Counted from the stretch's first letter, positions 15,250 to 23,254 are shown. The stretch: DNA of 41,630 bases from UMGS1649 sp045637095 (GCA_045637095.1 JAZTYX010000029.1:1-41630), one strand, 5' to 3'. Notes: generated from the sequence alone by a model not told the origin. Numbers and translations: made by a program.

Positions 15250-16851
15250 ATGGCATACGTTGCATTATACAGAAGATATAGACCATTAACCTTTAAGGAT
15301 ATGGTAGGACAAGAGCATGTGACAAAGATACTTAAGAATCAATTAAAAACTGGCAAAGTATCTCATGCGTATATATTTAGTGGAACAAGAGGAACTGGTA
15401 AAACAACAGCAGCTAAAGTCTTTGCTAGAGCTATTAACTGCTTAAATCCTAAGGATGGAGAGCCGTGTAATGAGTGCGAAGCATGTAAGAGCATATTAGA
15501 TGGCAACACGCCAGATGTAATAGAAATGGACGCTGCATCAAATAATGGTGTAGATAATATCCGTACAATAAGACAAGAGGTTGCATATTCTACAACCGGT
15601 CTAAAATACAAGGTGTATATAATAGACGAGGTGCATATGTTGTCTGGTGGTGCGTTTAATGCGCTACTTAAAACATTAGAAGAACCACCTGCTAATGTTG
15701 TCTTTATACTAGCTACAACAGAAGAGCACAAGATACTACCAACCATACTTTCTAGATGTGTGCGTTTCGAGTTTAGAAAAATAGGAAGAGAAGAAATAAC
15801 AGAAAGACTAAAGTATGTTCTAGATTCTCTAAATGTTGGATATGAACAAGCAGCATTAGAACGAATTGCCTTTTTGGCAGATGGTGGAATGAGAGATGCA
15901 TTAAGTATTCTTGAAAGATGTGTCAATGCTTCGAGTGGAGATGTAACAGCAGACAAGGTTGAAGAAATTGTTGGAACAGTTCCTTCAGAAATAATAGAAT
16001 CTTTAGTAATAAGCCTTTTAGCATATGATATTGTATCTGCAAATAAAAATGTAAATAAGATATTAGAAAAAGGTAAGAATTTAAGAAATATAAATGCAGC
16101 TATTATTGACGAATTCTTAAATATATTAGTAGGAATTTCTAGCGAGTGGGAAGAGACTACATCTGAAGCAATAAAAACTGCATCAGAAGGTGTAAGTATC
16201 GCTAGAATAAATCAAATAATTAAACATTTGTCTAAATTAGATGAAGATCTTCGTCAATCAACAAATGGTAATTCATTATTCAAAGCTAAAATGTTAGAAT
16301 TAGCAACTAAGGTACCAGTTATGGATGAAGAAATGCTTCTAAACAAGATACAAGAGTTAGAAATAAAACTAGAAGAAGTGTTAAGAAATCCACCAGCAAC
16401 TACTAAGGCAAACAAAAAAGTAGAAGTAAAAGAAGTTGCTGCTAAAGAGAATGAAAAAGAAGCATCTGTGGATAAAGTGGAAAAAGAACCACAAAAAGAA
16501 GAAAAAAGTGTAAAACTTGCTGAAGTCAAAGCAGGCAAGAAACAACTTAAAGAATTATCTAAGATAATGCAAAGAGCATCTGATGAAGATAATCTAAAAG
16601 TATTCTCTGCACTAGCGGGTACAGAAGCGTTTATAGAAGATGATACAGTTACATTCTCAACTAAGAATGGATTTGCTTATGGAGTATTAAATAAAGATGC
16701 TTCTAAAGATTATCTAAAGGTGTTAGTTGAAGATGAAATAGAAAGAGAAGTAAATATTCGCATAGAATATATTACAGAAAATGCAAAAGAAACAAATTCT
16801 TTTGAGCAAATGATGCAAGGTACAGATGTACCATTTCAAGTTATAGATTAG
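15250..16851 (+). CDS. dnaX: DNA polymerase III subunits gamma/tau
   Basis: Clamp-loader ATPase of the replisome, 533 residues. N-terminal YRRYRPLTFKDMVGQEHV, Walker A GTRGTGKT (about 45-52), zinc-binding cysteines in CLNPKDGEPCNECEAC, Walker B IIDEVHML and the SRC sensor (ILSRCVRFEF) are all present. Residues about 385-425 form a charged Lys/Glu-rich linker to the tau-specific C-terminal domain. The A-rich stretch near 16502 is not in the X-XXY-YYZ phase needed for the E. coli type -1 frameshift, so a shorter gamma product cannot be claimed. ATG with AAGGGG upstream. ybaB starts 13 bases after the stop. Confidence 0.97.
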   Translation: MAYVALYRRYRPLTFKDMVGQEHVTKILKNQLKTGKVSHAYIFSGTRGTGKTTAAKVFARAINCLNPKDGEPCNECEACKSILDGNTPDVIEMDAASNNGVDNIRTIRQEVAYSTTGLKYKVYIIDEVHMLSGGAFNALLKTLEEPPANVVFILATTEEHKILPTILSRCVRFEFRKIGREEITERLKYVLDSLNVGYEQAALERIAFLADGGMRDALSILERCVNASSGDVTADKVEEIVGTVPSEIIESLVISLLAYDIVSANKNVNKILEKGKNLRNINAAIIDEFLNILVGISSEWEETTSEAIKTASEGVSIARINQIIKHLSKLDEDLRQSTNGNSLFKAKMLELATKVPVMDEEMLLNKIQELEIKLEEVLRNPPATTKANKKVEVKEVAAKENEKEASVDKVEKEPQKEEKSVKLAEVKAGKKQLKELSKIMQRASDEDNLKVFSALAGTEAFIEDDTVTFSTKNGFAYGVLNKDASKDYLKVLVEDEIEREVNIRIEYITENAKETNSFEQMMQGTDVPFQVID

Positions 16852-16864
16852 GAGGAAATATATT

Positions 16865-17197
16865 ATGGCAAGATTTGGAGGATTCCCAGGCGGAGGAATG
16901 GGAAACATGCAACAATTAATGAAACAAGCACAAAAAATGCAAGCAGATTTACAAAAGAAACAAGAGGAAGCAGCAAACACTGAGTTTGAAGTGTCTGCTG
17001 GTGGCGGAGCAGTTGTAGTTAAAGCAACTGGCGGAAAAGAAATAAAAGAAATACTAATAAAAAAAGAAGTAGTAGATCCAGATGATGTAGAAATGCTACA
17101 AGATTTAGTATTAACAGCAATAAACGAAGCTTTAAGAAAAGCAGACGATATGATGCAAGAAGGACTAGAGGGATTTAATATACCTGGTTTAATGTAG
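16865..17197 (+). CDS. ybaB: YbaB/EbfC family nucleoid-associated protein
   Basis: A 110-residue DNA-binding dimer of the YbaB/EbfC family. It starts with a Gly/Met-rich lead (FGGFPGGGMGNMQQLMKQAQ), continues with a helix and ends in the family pattern ALRKADDMMQEG. The ATG follows AGGAGG closely. It lies in the conserved dnaX-ybaB-recR order, 8 bases before recR, and is presumably co-transcribed. Family members coat or bend DNA; the exact role with RecR is not settled. Confidence 0.95.
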   Translation: MARFGGFPGGGMGNMQQLMKQAQKMQADLQKKQEEAANTEFEVSAGGGAVVVKATGGKEIKEILIKKEVVDPDDVEMLQDLVLTAINEALRKADDMMQEGLEGFNIPGLM

Positions 17198-17205
17198 GAG
17201 TAAAG

Positions 17206-17802
17206 ATGTATTCAGAATCAGTAAAAAAATTAATAGGAGAATTTGAAAAGTTACCTGGAATAGGTCATAAATCTGCAGTGCGTTTAGCATTCTATATATT
17301 AGAATCAGATGAGTCTGCAGCAAAGAATATGGCGGACGCTCTTTTAGAAGCAAAACAAAAAGTAAAATTTTGTACTAAATGTTTTAATTTAGCAGAGTCA
17401 GAACTTTGTGAAATATGTGCCAATGCTAAAAGAGATGAAAGCACAATCTGCGTAGTAGAAAACGTAAAAGACGTTGCTGCTATGGAAAAGACACATGAGT
17501 TTAAGGGATTATACCATGTGTTACACGGAGCAATATCTCCTATGAACAATATATCTGCAAACGATATAAAAATAAAAGAATTAGTATCTAGACTATCAGA
17601 TGATAGAATAAAAGAAGTAATACTTGCTACTAATCCAACAATAGAGGGCGAAGCAACAGCAATGTATATTTCTAGAATCATAAAAACAATACCGGGAGTT
17701 AAAGTTTCAAGAATAGCTCACGGTATACCAGTCGGAGGAGATCTAGAATATACAGATGAGATTACTTTGATAAAAGCTATGGAAAATAGAAGGGAAATGT
17801 AA
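17206..17802 (+). CDS. recR: Recombination mediator RecR
   Basis: 198 residues, standard length. Helix-hairpin-helix near the N-terminus (FEKLPGIGHKSAVRLAFYIL), a Cys4 zinc finger (CTKCFNLAESELCEIC), then a Toprim domain (STICVVE, ATNPTIEGEATA) and the C-terminal ARIAHGIPVGG-like segment (here SRIAHGIPVGGDLEYTDEIT). It acts with RecO/RecF to load RecA on gapped DNA. The MurL-like gene starts 1 base after the stop, so expression is coupled to the downstream cell-wall pair. Confidence 0.97.
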   Translation: MYSESVKKLIGEFEKLPGIGHKSAVRLAFYILESDESAAKNMADALLEAKQKVKFCTKCFNLAESELCEICANAKRDESTICVVENVKDVAAMEKTHEFKGLYHVLHGAISPMNNISANDIKIKELVSRLSDDRIKEVILATNPTIEGEATAMYISRIIKTIPGVKVSRIAHGIPVGGDLEYTDEITLIKAMENRREM

Positions 17803-17803
17803 T

Positions 17804-19165
17804 ATGGATAAATTTAATGAACTTAGAAATAAGTATCCAACATTTGAATATTTGTCTTATGACATAGAAGAACTAGAAGACACAATTAAAGTTACATATA
17901 ACTTTAATGTGCCTGGTTTAACTATGTTTAATCCTACGTGGAAATTTCCAAAAGCAAAAGTGAACACATTATCTGCAAATGATAGAAAAATACTAGAAGC
18001 AGCAATATTTAACTTAGGTATGGTGGAAGTTGTGTCTTATCTTAAAGCAACTTGTTCACCAACTCTAATTGTTAAAGCAGGAGCTTTAAATAATGAGCAA
18101 ATAGCGTGGTATAAAAAGTTATACATAAATGGTTTAGGAGAGTTTTTCTATAGAAATGGTTTAGTAGAAGCTATGAACATGGATACATTCTTAAAGATTG
18201 AAGTAGAAGATAACAAAGTAGAACCAATTTTAATGAACGAAGTACTTACAGGGAACTTAATACCAGTTGGTGGCGGAAAAGACTCTAATTTAACACTAGA
18301 AGTGCTTAAAGGTATGGATAATACTTGTTATATAGTTAACCCTAGAGGAGCATCTTATGAATCGGCTAAAATAGCAGGATACACAGATGACAATATATAT
18401 ACTCCAAAGAGAATTTTGGATGCAAGATTGTTAGAGTTAAATAAACAAGGTTTCTTAAATGGTCATACACCATTTTCAGCAATACTTGCGTTCTCATCAT
18501 ATATTTCAGCTACACTTTTAGGTAAGAAATATATAGTATTATCTAATGAAGCAAGTGCTAATGAAGCTAATGTTGAAGGAACAAATATTAACCACCAATA
18601 TTCTAAGAGCATAGAATTTGAAAACGATTTTAGAGAATATATATCTAAATTTGTATGTTCTAACGGACCAGAATACTTTAGTCTATTAAGACCACTTAGT
18701 GAATGGCAAATAGTTAAGGGCTTTATAAAAGAACCAAAATACTTCAAAGTATTTAAGAGCTGTAATGTTGGTTCTAAACAAGATATTTGGTGTGAGAACT
18801 GTCCTAAGTGTTTATATGTATATATAATGCTAGCAGCATTTTTAGATAAAAAAGATATGGATAAAATCTTTGGTTCTAATATGTTAAACAACAAGGAATT
18901 AAAAGATATATTTAATGGGTTAGTTTATCCAGACTATGACAAACCATTTGAATGCGTAGGAACTAAGGAAGAAATAAACCTAAGTCTTTCAATGATAATT
19001 GCAAGATATAATGAACAAGGAAAAGCGGTTCCATATCTTCTAAAAAATTATGATGCATCAAATGAAAATTTAGCAGAAAATATTAAGAATGCAATATATA
19101 GCTGGAATGAGGAAAACAATCTTCCAGAAGAATTTGTAAAGAAATTAAAAGAATATGTGATGTAA
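17804..19165 (+). CDS. murL: MurL-like UDP-MurNAc-L-Ala-L-Glu epimerase
   Basis: 453 residues. The PP-loop-like motif IPVGGGKDSNLTLEVL (about 150-165), the SNEASANEANVEGTNINHQY stretch, and the C-terminal CENCPKCLYVYIMLAAFL match what I recall of MurL, first described in Xanthomonas oryzae. There, MurD2 adds L-Glu to UDP-MurNAc-L-Ala and MurL inverts the terminal Glu to D-Glu in an ATP-dependent reaction, replacing glutamate racemase. The next gene here is a MurD-type ligase, the same pairing as in Xanthomonas. Both follow recR without a gap, in the same operon. The assignment rests on motif memory and context; another ATP-pyrophosphatase-like enzyme is the alternative. Confidence 0.8.
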   Translation: MDKFNELRNKYPTFEYLSYDIEELEDTIKVTYNFNVPGLTMFNPTWKFPKAKVNTLSANDRKILEAAIFNLGMVEVVSYLKATCSPTLIVKAGALNNEQIAWYKKLYINGLGEFFYRNGLVEAMNMDTFLKIEVEDNKVEPILMNEVLTGNLIPVGGGKDSNLTLEVLKGMDNTCYIVNPRGASYESAKIAGYTDDNIYTPKRILDARLLELNKQGFLNGHTPFSAILAFSSYISATLLGKKYIVLSNEASANEANVEGTNINHQYSKSIEFENDFREYISKFVCSNGPEYFSLLRPLSEWQIVKGFIKEPKYFKVFKSCNVGSKQDIWCENCPKCLYVYIMLAAFLDKKDMDKIFGSNMLNNKELKDIFNGLVYPDYDKPFECVGTKEEINLSLSMIIARYNEQGKAVPYLLKNYDASNENLAENIKNAIYSWNEENNLPEEFVKKLKEYVM

Positions 19166-19180
19166 AGGAGAATGGCCTTG
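19164..19180 (+). promoter_or_regulatory. Ribosome site that decides the murD start
   Basis: AAAGGAG ends at 19170. An in-frame ATG at 19172 is only 1 base away, too close for a normal start, while TTG at 19178 lies at the standard 7-base distance. TTG is therefore preferred. Confidence 0.65.
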
Positions 19181-20542
19181 AAAAACGGAATAATAAATGA
19201 ACTATCAGGTAAAAAGGTATTAATACTTGGATTTGGTAGAGAAGGAAAAAGCACATATAATTTCCTTAGAATGAACAATGTAGATTGTACTATAGGTATA
19301 GCAGATAAGAACGATATAACAGATGAGAACATATTAAAATCTGGTGTATTGTTCCATACAGGAGAAACATATCTAAATGCAATGAAAGACTATGATGTAA
19401 TAATAAAGACACCAGGTATTTCATTCAAAGATGTAGATTTAACAGAAATAAAGGATAAGATAACATCTCAAACAGAGTTGTTCTTAAAATATGCAGGTCA
19501 TAAAACAATCGGTATAACAGGAACAAAAGGAAAGAGTACAACATCTTCTTTAATATACAATATGCTTGTACAAAGCCATAAAGTGTTATTAGTAGGAAAT
19601 ATTGGGCTGCCAGCTTTTGAGATGATAGATTCGTATGAAGATACCGAATGGTATATTTATGAACTTTCTTCTCATCAATTAGAATTTGTTAAATCTAGTC
19701 CTAGAATTTGTACACTACTTAATATGTTTGAAGAACATTTAGATCACTATGTATCTTATGAAGCATATAAAGAAGCAAAGAGAAATATATATAAATTCCA
19801 AAAAGAAGAGGATTACTATATATACAACAAAGCTATGGCAGATGTAATTAATGGAAACAGAGAATTAAAACAAAATCTTGTAGCTGTTAACTCAGAAGAC
19901 TTTACAAATAATAGCACATATTACTCAGCAAATGAAATAAAAATTAATGTAGATGGAAATACAAGCATCCTAGAAGTGCCTAAGAATATGGAACTAAAAG
20001 GAATACACAATGTATATAATGCATCTGTTGCAGCAACAATAGCCAAAATAGCTGGAGCATCAGATGAAGATATATTAGTAGGAATTGCTACATTCAAAAC
20101 ACTACCACATAGATTACAAGAAATTGGAGTATATGGTGGAGTAACATACATAGATGACTCAATATCTACAATACCAGCAGCAACAATATCTGCAGTAGCA
20201 AGTGTGGATAATGTGGATACAATCATTGTTGGTGGAATGGATAGAGGGATAAACTATGAAGAATTAATAGAGTTTATTCACGATGGAAAAGTTCCAAATG
20301 TAATTCTTATGTACGATAGTGGAAAACAAATCTTTGAAAAAGTAAAAACAGATACAACTGCAAATGTAATATATGCAGATGATCTAGAAAAGGCAGTTAT
20401 ACTTGCAGCCCAAGTAACAGCAAAAGGAAAAACATGTATAATGTCTCCTGCAGCAGCAAGTTACGGAGTATTCAAAAACTTCGAAGAAAGAGGAGATAAA
20501 TTCAAAGAATTTGTAATTAAATATACAAGTGAAAACAATTAA
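19178..20542 (+). CDS. murD: MurD-type ligase, probably MurD2 (L-Glu adding)
   Basis: 454 residues from the TTG at 19178 (456 if the ATG at 19172 is used). Mur ligase layout: Rossmann-like N-domain (KKVLILGFGREGKSTYNFL), the KTPGI turn, ATP-binding loop GITGTKGKSTTS (about 112-123), central-domain LFNM-like motif (here LLNMFEEHLDHY) and C-domain HRLQEIG followed by YIDDSISTIPAA, a motif typical of MurD. It joins glutamate to UDP-MurNAc-L-Ala. Because it follows a MurL-like epimerase, the form that accepts L-Glu (MurD2) is the likelier reading. That is inference from gene order, and the sequence alone does not tell D- from L-Glu specificity. A terminator follows. Confidence 0.9.
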   Translation: MKNGIINELSGKKVLILGFGREGKSTYNFLRMNNVDCTIGIADKNDITDENILKSGVLFHTGETYLNAMKDYDVIIKTPGISFKDVDLTEIKDKITSQTELFLKYAGHKTIGITGTKGKSTTSSLIYNMLVQSHKVLLVGNIGLPAFEMIDSYEDTEWYIYELSSHQLEFVKSSPRICTLLNMFEEHLDHYVSYEAYKEAKRNIYKFQKEEDYYIYNKAMADVINGNRELKQNLVAVNSEDFTNNSTYYSANEIKINVDGNTSILEVPKNMELKGIHNVYNASVAATIAKIAGASDEDILVGIATFKTLPHRLQEIGVYGGVTYIDDSISTIPAATISAVASVDNVDTIIVGGMDRGINYEELIEFIHDGKVPNVILMYDSGKQIFEKVKTDTTANVIYADDLEKAVILAAQVTAKGKTCIMSPAAASYGVFKNFEERGDKFKEFVIKYTSENN

Positions 20543-20551
20543 AATTAATGG

Positions 20552-20580
20552 AAGAAGTCGTAGAAATACGACTTCTTTAT
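20552..20580 (+). terminator. Terminator of the dnaX-murD operon
   Basis: AAGAAGTCGTA (20552-20562), stable tetraloop GAAA, TACGACTTCTT (20567-20577), then TAT. A perfect 11-bp stem ten bases after the stop codon. Confidence 0.88.
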
Positions 20581-20587
20581 ATAAGTA

Positions 20588-20616
20588 TTGTAAAAATATG
20601 AAATATGTAATAATAT
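20588..20616 (+). promoter_or_regulatory. Predicted promoter of the prepilin-like gene
   Basis: TTGTAA at 20588-20593, 17 bases, TAATAT at 20611-20616, 31 bases before the ATG. Confidence 0.65.
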
Positions 20617-20646
20617 AGATACATAGAAGAAAAAGGAGAGAAACAA

Positions 20647-21840
20647 ATGAAAAAGGGTATATCTTTAATAGTATTGAGTATAACAATTCTTGTTATGGCA
20701 ATACTTGCGGCGACTGTAATAATTTCTTTAGAGGATAGCGGGATAATAGGGCGTTCTAAAAATACAGTGTCAAAACAAAATCAACAAGAAGAATATACAA
20801 GATTACAAGTAATAAAAAACGGAATACTTACAGACAATTTAGGTGAAATAACAGTAGATGAATATATAACAGAACTTAAAAATAAAGGTATAATAGAAAA
20901 TGCAGTTACAAAGGATGCAGAAGGGTATGCCATTGCAAAGACAAAAAGCGGATTGGATTTGTATATAAAGCAAGATGGAATGGATAATATAAAAATTTCT
21001 TTTGAGCCATTAATTACAACATTAGGAATGTTAATAAATAGTGCAGCTGATTATGGTAAAAAAATAAATTACGAAGCTAATGGAGTAACAGATTGGAAGG
21101 TTTTTTATAAACAAATAGTCAATGGTGAAGAATATGTTTATTTAATTGCTAGCGAGTGTTTGGCTTATGATAAAATGCCAAGAGCGATACCTGATTTAAC
21201 AATAGAGTCTCGCAAAGTAACGCTTGAAGATAACACTCAGAGAACGTTAGCCAATATTTATTGGTCTAACGCGCCGACGGGAACGCCTACAATACAAAAT
21301 CCAAGTTTATGGATGGCAAATTGGAATAATTATACTACTTGTAGTAATGGAATTGGGGCGGCCTATTTCTTGGATGAAACATATTGGATGGAGTTTAAAA
21401 ATACTACTGCTAATTATGCGTCATATGTTAAAGGTGTGATAGGGACTCCAACTCTAGAAATGTTTGTGGCTAGTTATAATGCGAAAAGAACAGCGACAAA
21501 TGACGAAGTTACATATCCTAAAGAAATAGAATTGGTACCTAGTACATATGGATATTATATGAAGTATGCCTTAACGGGAGCGTCAAATGATACTATGTAT
21601 GATCTAAATATTGGTATGGGAGACTCGTTATATGTATGGGATACAAAATCTAGCTATTCGTGTGTGTGGTTAGCTTCACCGTGCAATTACGCTAGTGGCG
21701 GAAGTTTGTTTAGAATTTATTATGCGGGGAACCTTGTGAGAAATTATTATAATAATACCATTAATGGTGTAAGACCTGTTGTTTGTATTAAATCAAGTGT
21801 TCCGGCCGAGTTAGATGCGAATGGAAATTTTGTAATATGA
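20647..21840 (+). CDS. Prepilin-like protein with variable-looking C-terminal domain
   Basis: 397 residues. The N-terminus MKKGISLIVLSITILVMAIL is a type IV prepilin/pseudopilin-like leader: short basic start, G-I-S-L cleavage-like site, 20-residue hydrophobic helix; ISL in place of FTL is common in Clostridia. Residues about 30-120 are host-like. The C-terminal domain from about residue 160 ends in YSCVWLASP, a Tyr/Asn/Gly-rich stretch, and NGVRPVVCIKS, the layout of a family of Clostridia proteins annotated DUF6273 or lectin/sulfatase-modifying-factor-like (family name from memory). Base composition changes inside the gene: 16 G/C of 60 in 20821-20880 against 24 of 60 in 21181-21240. ATG behind AAAGGAGAG. 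No pilus assembly genes adjoin. Confidence 0.8.
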   Translation: MKKGISLIVLSITILVMAILAATVIISLEDSGIIGRSKNTVSKQNQQEEYTRLQVIKNGILTDNLGEITVDEYITELKNKGIIENAVTKDAEGYAIAKTKSGLDLYIKQDGMDNIKISFEPLITTLGMLINSAADYGKKINYEANGVTDWKVFYKQIVNGEEYVYLIASECLAYDKMPRAIPDLTIESRKVTLEDNTQRTLANIYWSNAPTGTPTIQNPSLWMANWNNYTTCSNGIGAAYFLDETYWMEFKNTTANYASYVKGVIGTPTLEMFVASYNAKRTATNDEVTYPKEIELVPSTYGYYMKYALTGASNDTMYDLNIGMGDSLYVWDTKSSYSCVWLASPCNYASGGSLFRIYYAGNLVRNYYNNTINGVRPVVCIKSSVPAELDANGNFVI

Positions 21841-21846
21841 CAAATA

Positions 21847-21875
21847 AAACAGCGACTAAATATTAGTCGCTGTTT
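21847..21875. terminator. Bidirectional terminator overlapping the end of a minus-strand gene
   Basis: Perfect 13-bp stem AAACAGCGACTAA (21847-21859) and its complement (21863-21875) around ATA. It starts 6 bases after the prepilin-like stop. The last codons and TAA of the minus-strand gene (complement of 21863-21865) lie inside the stem. The minus-strand tail is GTTTTATTT; the plus-strand tail TTTAATAATTT is weaker. Confidence 0.88.
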
Positions 21876-22294
21876 AATAATTTGTGCAGGAAATTGCTAA
21901 ATTCATTAGCTACTTCTTGGTGTCTGCTTCCGCTTAAACAGAAGCAGATGGGACAGGTGTTGGTTGCTTTGGAAAGGTTGTCGTTTTCACCTTGGTAGAA
22001 CCTAATCTTGAAGTAGTTTTCGCCTTTGGTAATTTTGAGCTTGTTGCCTGTTCTGTCTATACCTGCTTCACTGTTCCATGTGAGAGTGCAGTTTTTGAAG
22101 TGGTAGTCTTTGAAGAGCTTGGTGAAGAAGTCGTAGAAGTATGGGGCTTTTTCTGTGATTAGAAAATATGCAGGGGTGTAGTCTTGCATAATCCAGTATA
22201 AATCACCTGCAAACCATCCCATTATGAACTTCTTACCTCTAGATTCTACAACTATTTGATTCCGGTTATCTACAGTTTCTTTATGGATAGTCAT
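21863..22294 (-). CDS. Orphan protein of unknown function
   Basis: Not recognised. ATG at 22294 is chosen because AAAGGAG lies 6 bases upstream; a longer frame to 22345 would start upstream of the predicted transcription start. The 143-residue protein has no signal or membrane segment, is rich in aromatic residues in its middle (MGWFAGDLYWIMQDYTPAYF) and has three cysteines (CTLTW, then CPICFCLSG). The coding region holds more G+C than the genome background (23 of 60 bases in 21961-22020). It is monocistronic with its own promoter, opposite in direction to both neighbours, and shares a terminator with the prepilin-like gene. It may be an acquired accessory gene. Confidence 0.72.
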   Translation of the reverse strand: MTIHKETVDNRNQIVVESRGKKFIMGWFAGDLYWIMQDYTPAYFLITEKAPYFYDFFTKLFKDYHFKNCTLTWNSEAGIDRTGNKLKITKGENYFKIRFYQGENDNLSKATNTCPICFCLSGSRHQEVANEFSNFLHKLLNSD

Positions 22295-22317
22295 ATTAAT
22301 CTCCTTTACATGGCAAA

Positions 22318-22345
22318 TTTGCATGTATTTACGTTTGTTTTGCAT
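22318..22345. repeat. Direct repeats TTTGCAT two helical turns apart, candidate operator
   Basis: TTTGCATGTATTTAC starts at 22318 and TTTGCATACATTATAC at 22339, 21 bases apart. They lie just downstream of the minus-strand -10 box, where a repressor could act. Confidence 0.45.
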
Positions 22346-22347
22346 AC

Positions 22348-22376
22348 ATTATACACCCGTAAAAGCTAGTAGTAAA
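22348..22376 (-). promoter_or_regulatory. Predicted promoter of the orphan gene ending at 21863
   Basis: On the minus strand: TTTACT (22376-22371), 17 bases, TATAAT (22353-22348). Confidence 0.72.
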
Positions 22377-22459
22377 GCGATTTTTGTTAAATAGTGGTTT
22401 TAGAATAACACAATTGTAATATAAATGATAAAAAAATGTCAAAATATTAGTAAAAATGC

Positions 22460-22487
22460 TTGTAAAATTATAACTTTATGATAAAAT
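22460..22487 (+). promoter_or_regulatory. Predicted promoter of the two-component system
   Basis: TTGTAA at 22460-22465, 16 bases, TAAAAT at 22482-22487, with extended -10 TG at 22479-22480. The start codon follows 22 bases later. Confidence 0.65.
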
Positions 22488-22509
22488 TATTGCATAAAGA
22501 GGTGTCGAT

Positions 22510-23199
22510 ATGGAAAAGAAGATATTGATAGTAGACGACGAACCACCTATTGTAGAGGTTCTTAAATTTAATCTTGAAAAAGATGGCTACAAAACCATAG
22601 AAGCATACGATGGTGAGCAAGCTGTTGAGATGGCTCTTACCGCAAAACCGGATTTAATACTTTTAGATGTTATGCTGCCTAAAATGGATGGCCTTACAGT
22701 ATGTACAAAGATTAGACAAAAATTAGATTGTCCAATAATTATGCTTACTGCAAAGGACGACGTGGTAGATAAAATACTTGGGCTAGAACTTGGTGCAGAC
22801 GATTATATGACTAAACCATTCAGCGTAAGAGAACTTGCTGCCCGTATTAAAGCTAATCTAAGAAAACGTACAGTTCCTGAAGAAGCAAAAGAAGATAAAG
22901 GAACTAACGAACTTAAGCTACAAGATTTAGTATTAGATGACGAAAAATATGTAGTTAACAAAAAAGACAAAATAATAGACTTAACAATGAAAGAATATGA
23001 AGTGTTAAAACTATTAGTTACTAATGCAGGTCAAGTCCTAACAAGAGAACAAATAATTAAAAATGTATGGGGCTATGATTATTTTGGAGATGTAAGAAGT
23101 GTTGACGTTACAATCAGAAGAATAAGAGAAAAGATTGAAGACAATACAGCAGATCCTAAATACTTAAAAACAAAAAGAGGAAAAGGATATTACGTATAA
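22510..23199 (+). CDS. OmpR/PhoB-family response regulator
   Basis: 229 residues. Receiver domain with acidic pair Asp9-Asp10, phospho-acceptor Asp53 (LILLDVMLP), Thr in MLTAKDD and Lys in MTKPFSVREL, then a winged-helix DNA-binding domain (LTMKEYEVLKLLVTNAGQVL, and VDVTIRRIREKIED). It pairs with the kinase gene 84 bases downstream. Overall it resembles PhoP/WalR of Firmicutes; the downstream tatD instead of walH/walI/walJ means WalR cannot be assigned. ATG behind GAGGTG. An imperfect hairpin in the spacer before the kinase gene could lower kinase expression relative to the regulator. Confidence 0.95.
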   Translation: MEKKILIVDDEPPIVEVLKFNLEKDGYKTIEAYDGEQAVEMALTAKPDLILLDVMLPKMDGLTVCTKIRQKLDCPIIMLTAKDDVVDKILGLELGADDYMTKPFSVRELAARIKANLRKRTVPEEAKEDKGTNELKLQDLVLDDEKYVVNKKDKIIDLTMKEYEVLKLLVTNAGQVLTREQIIKNVWGYDYFGDVRSVDVTIRRIREKIEDNTADPKYLKTKRGKGYYV

Positions 23200-23227
23200 T
23201 ATAAATATCTTTAATATAAATAAACGA

Positions 23228-23254
23228 AGCACCGATTGTTGTACAATTGGTGCT
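23228..23254 (+). other. Intercistronic hairpin between regulator and kinase genes
   Basis: AGCACCGATTGT (23228-23239), loop TGT, ACAATTGGTGCT (23243-23254), a 12-bp stem with one G-U pair. The tail GTGTTATAT is not a strong T-tract, so it looks like an attenuator or mRNA processing/stability element rather than a full terminator. Confidence 0.6.

Noticed and set aside
16490..16520. Programmed -1 frameshift in dnaX at the A-rich run
   Set aside because: The A6G string is in the phase AA-AAA-AG(T), not A-AAA-AAG, and no downstream hairpin is evident; the uninterrupted 533-codon frame encodes tau.
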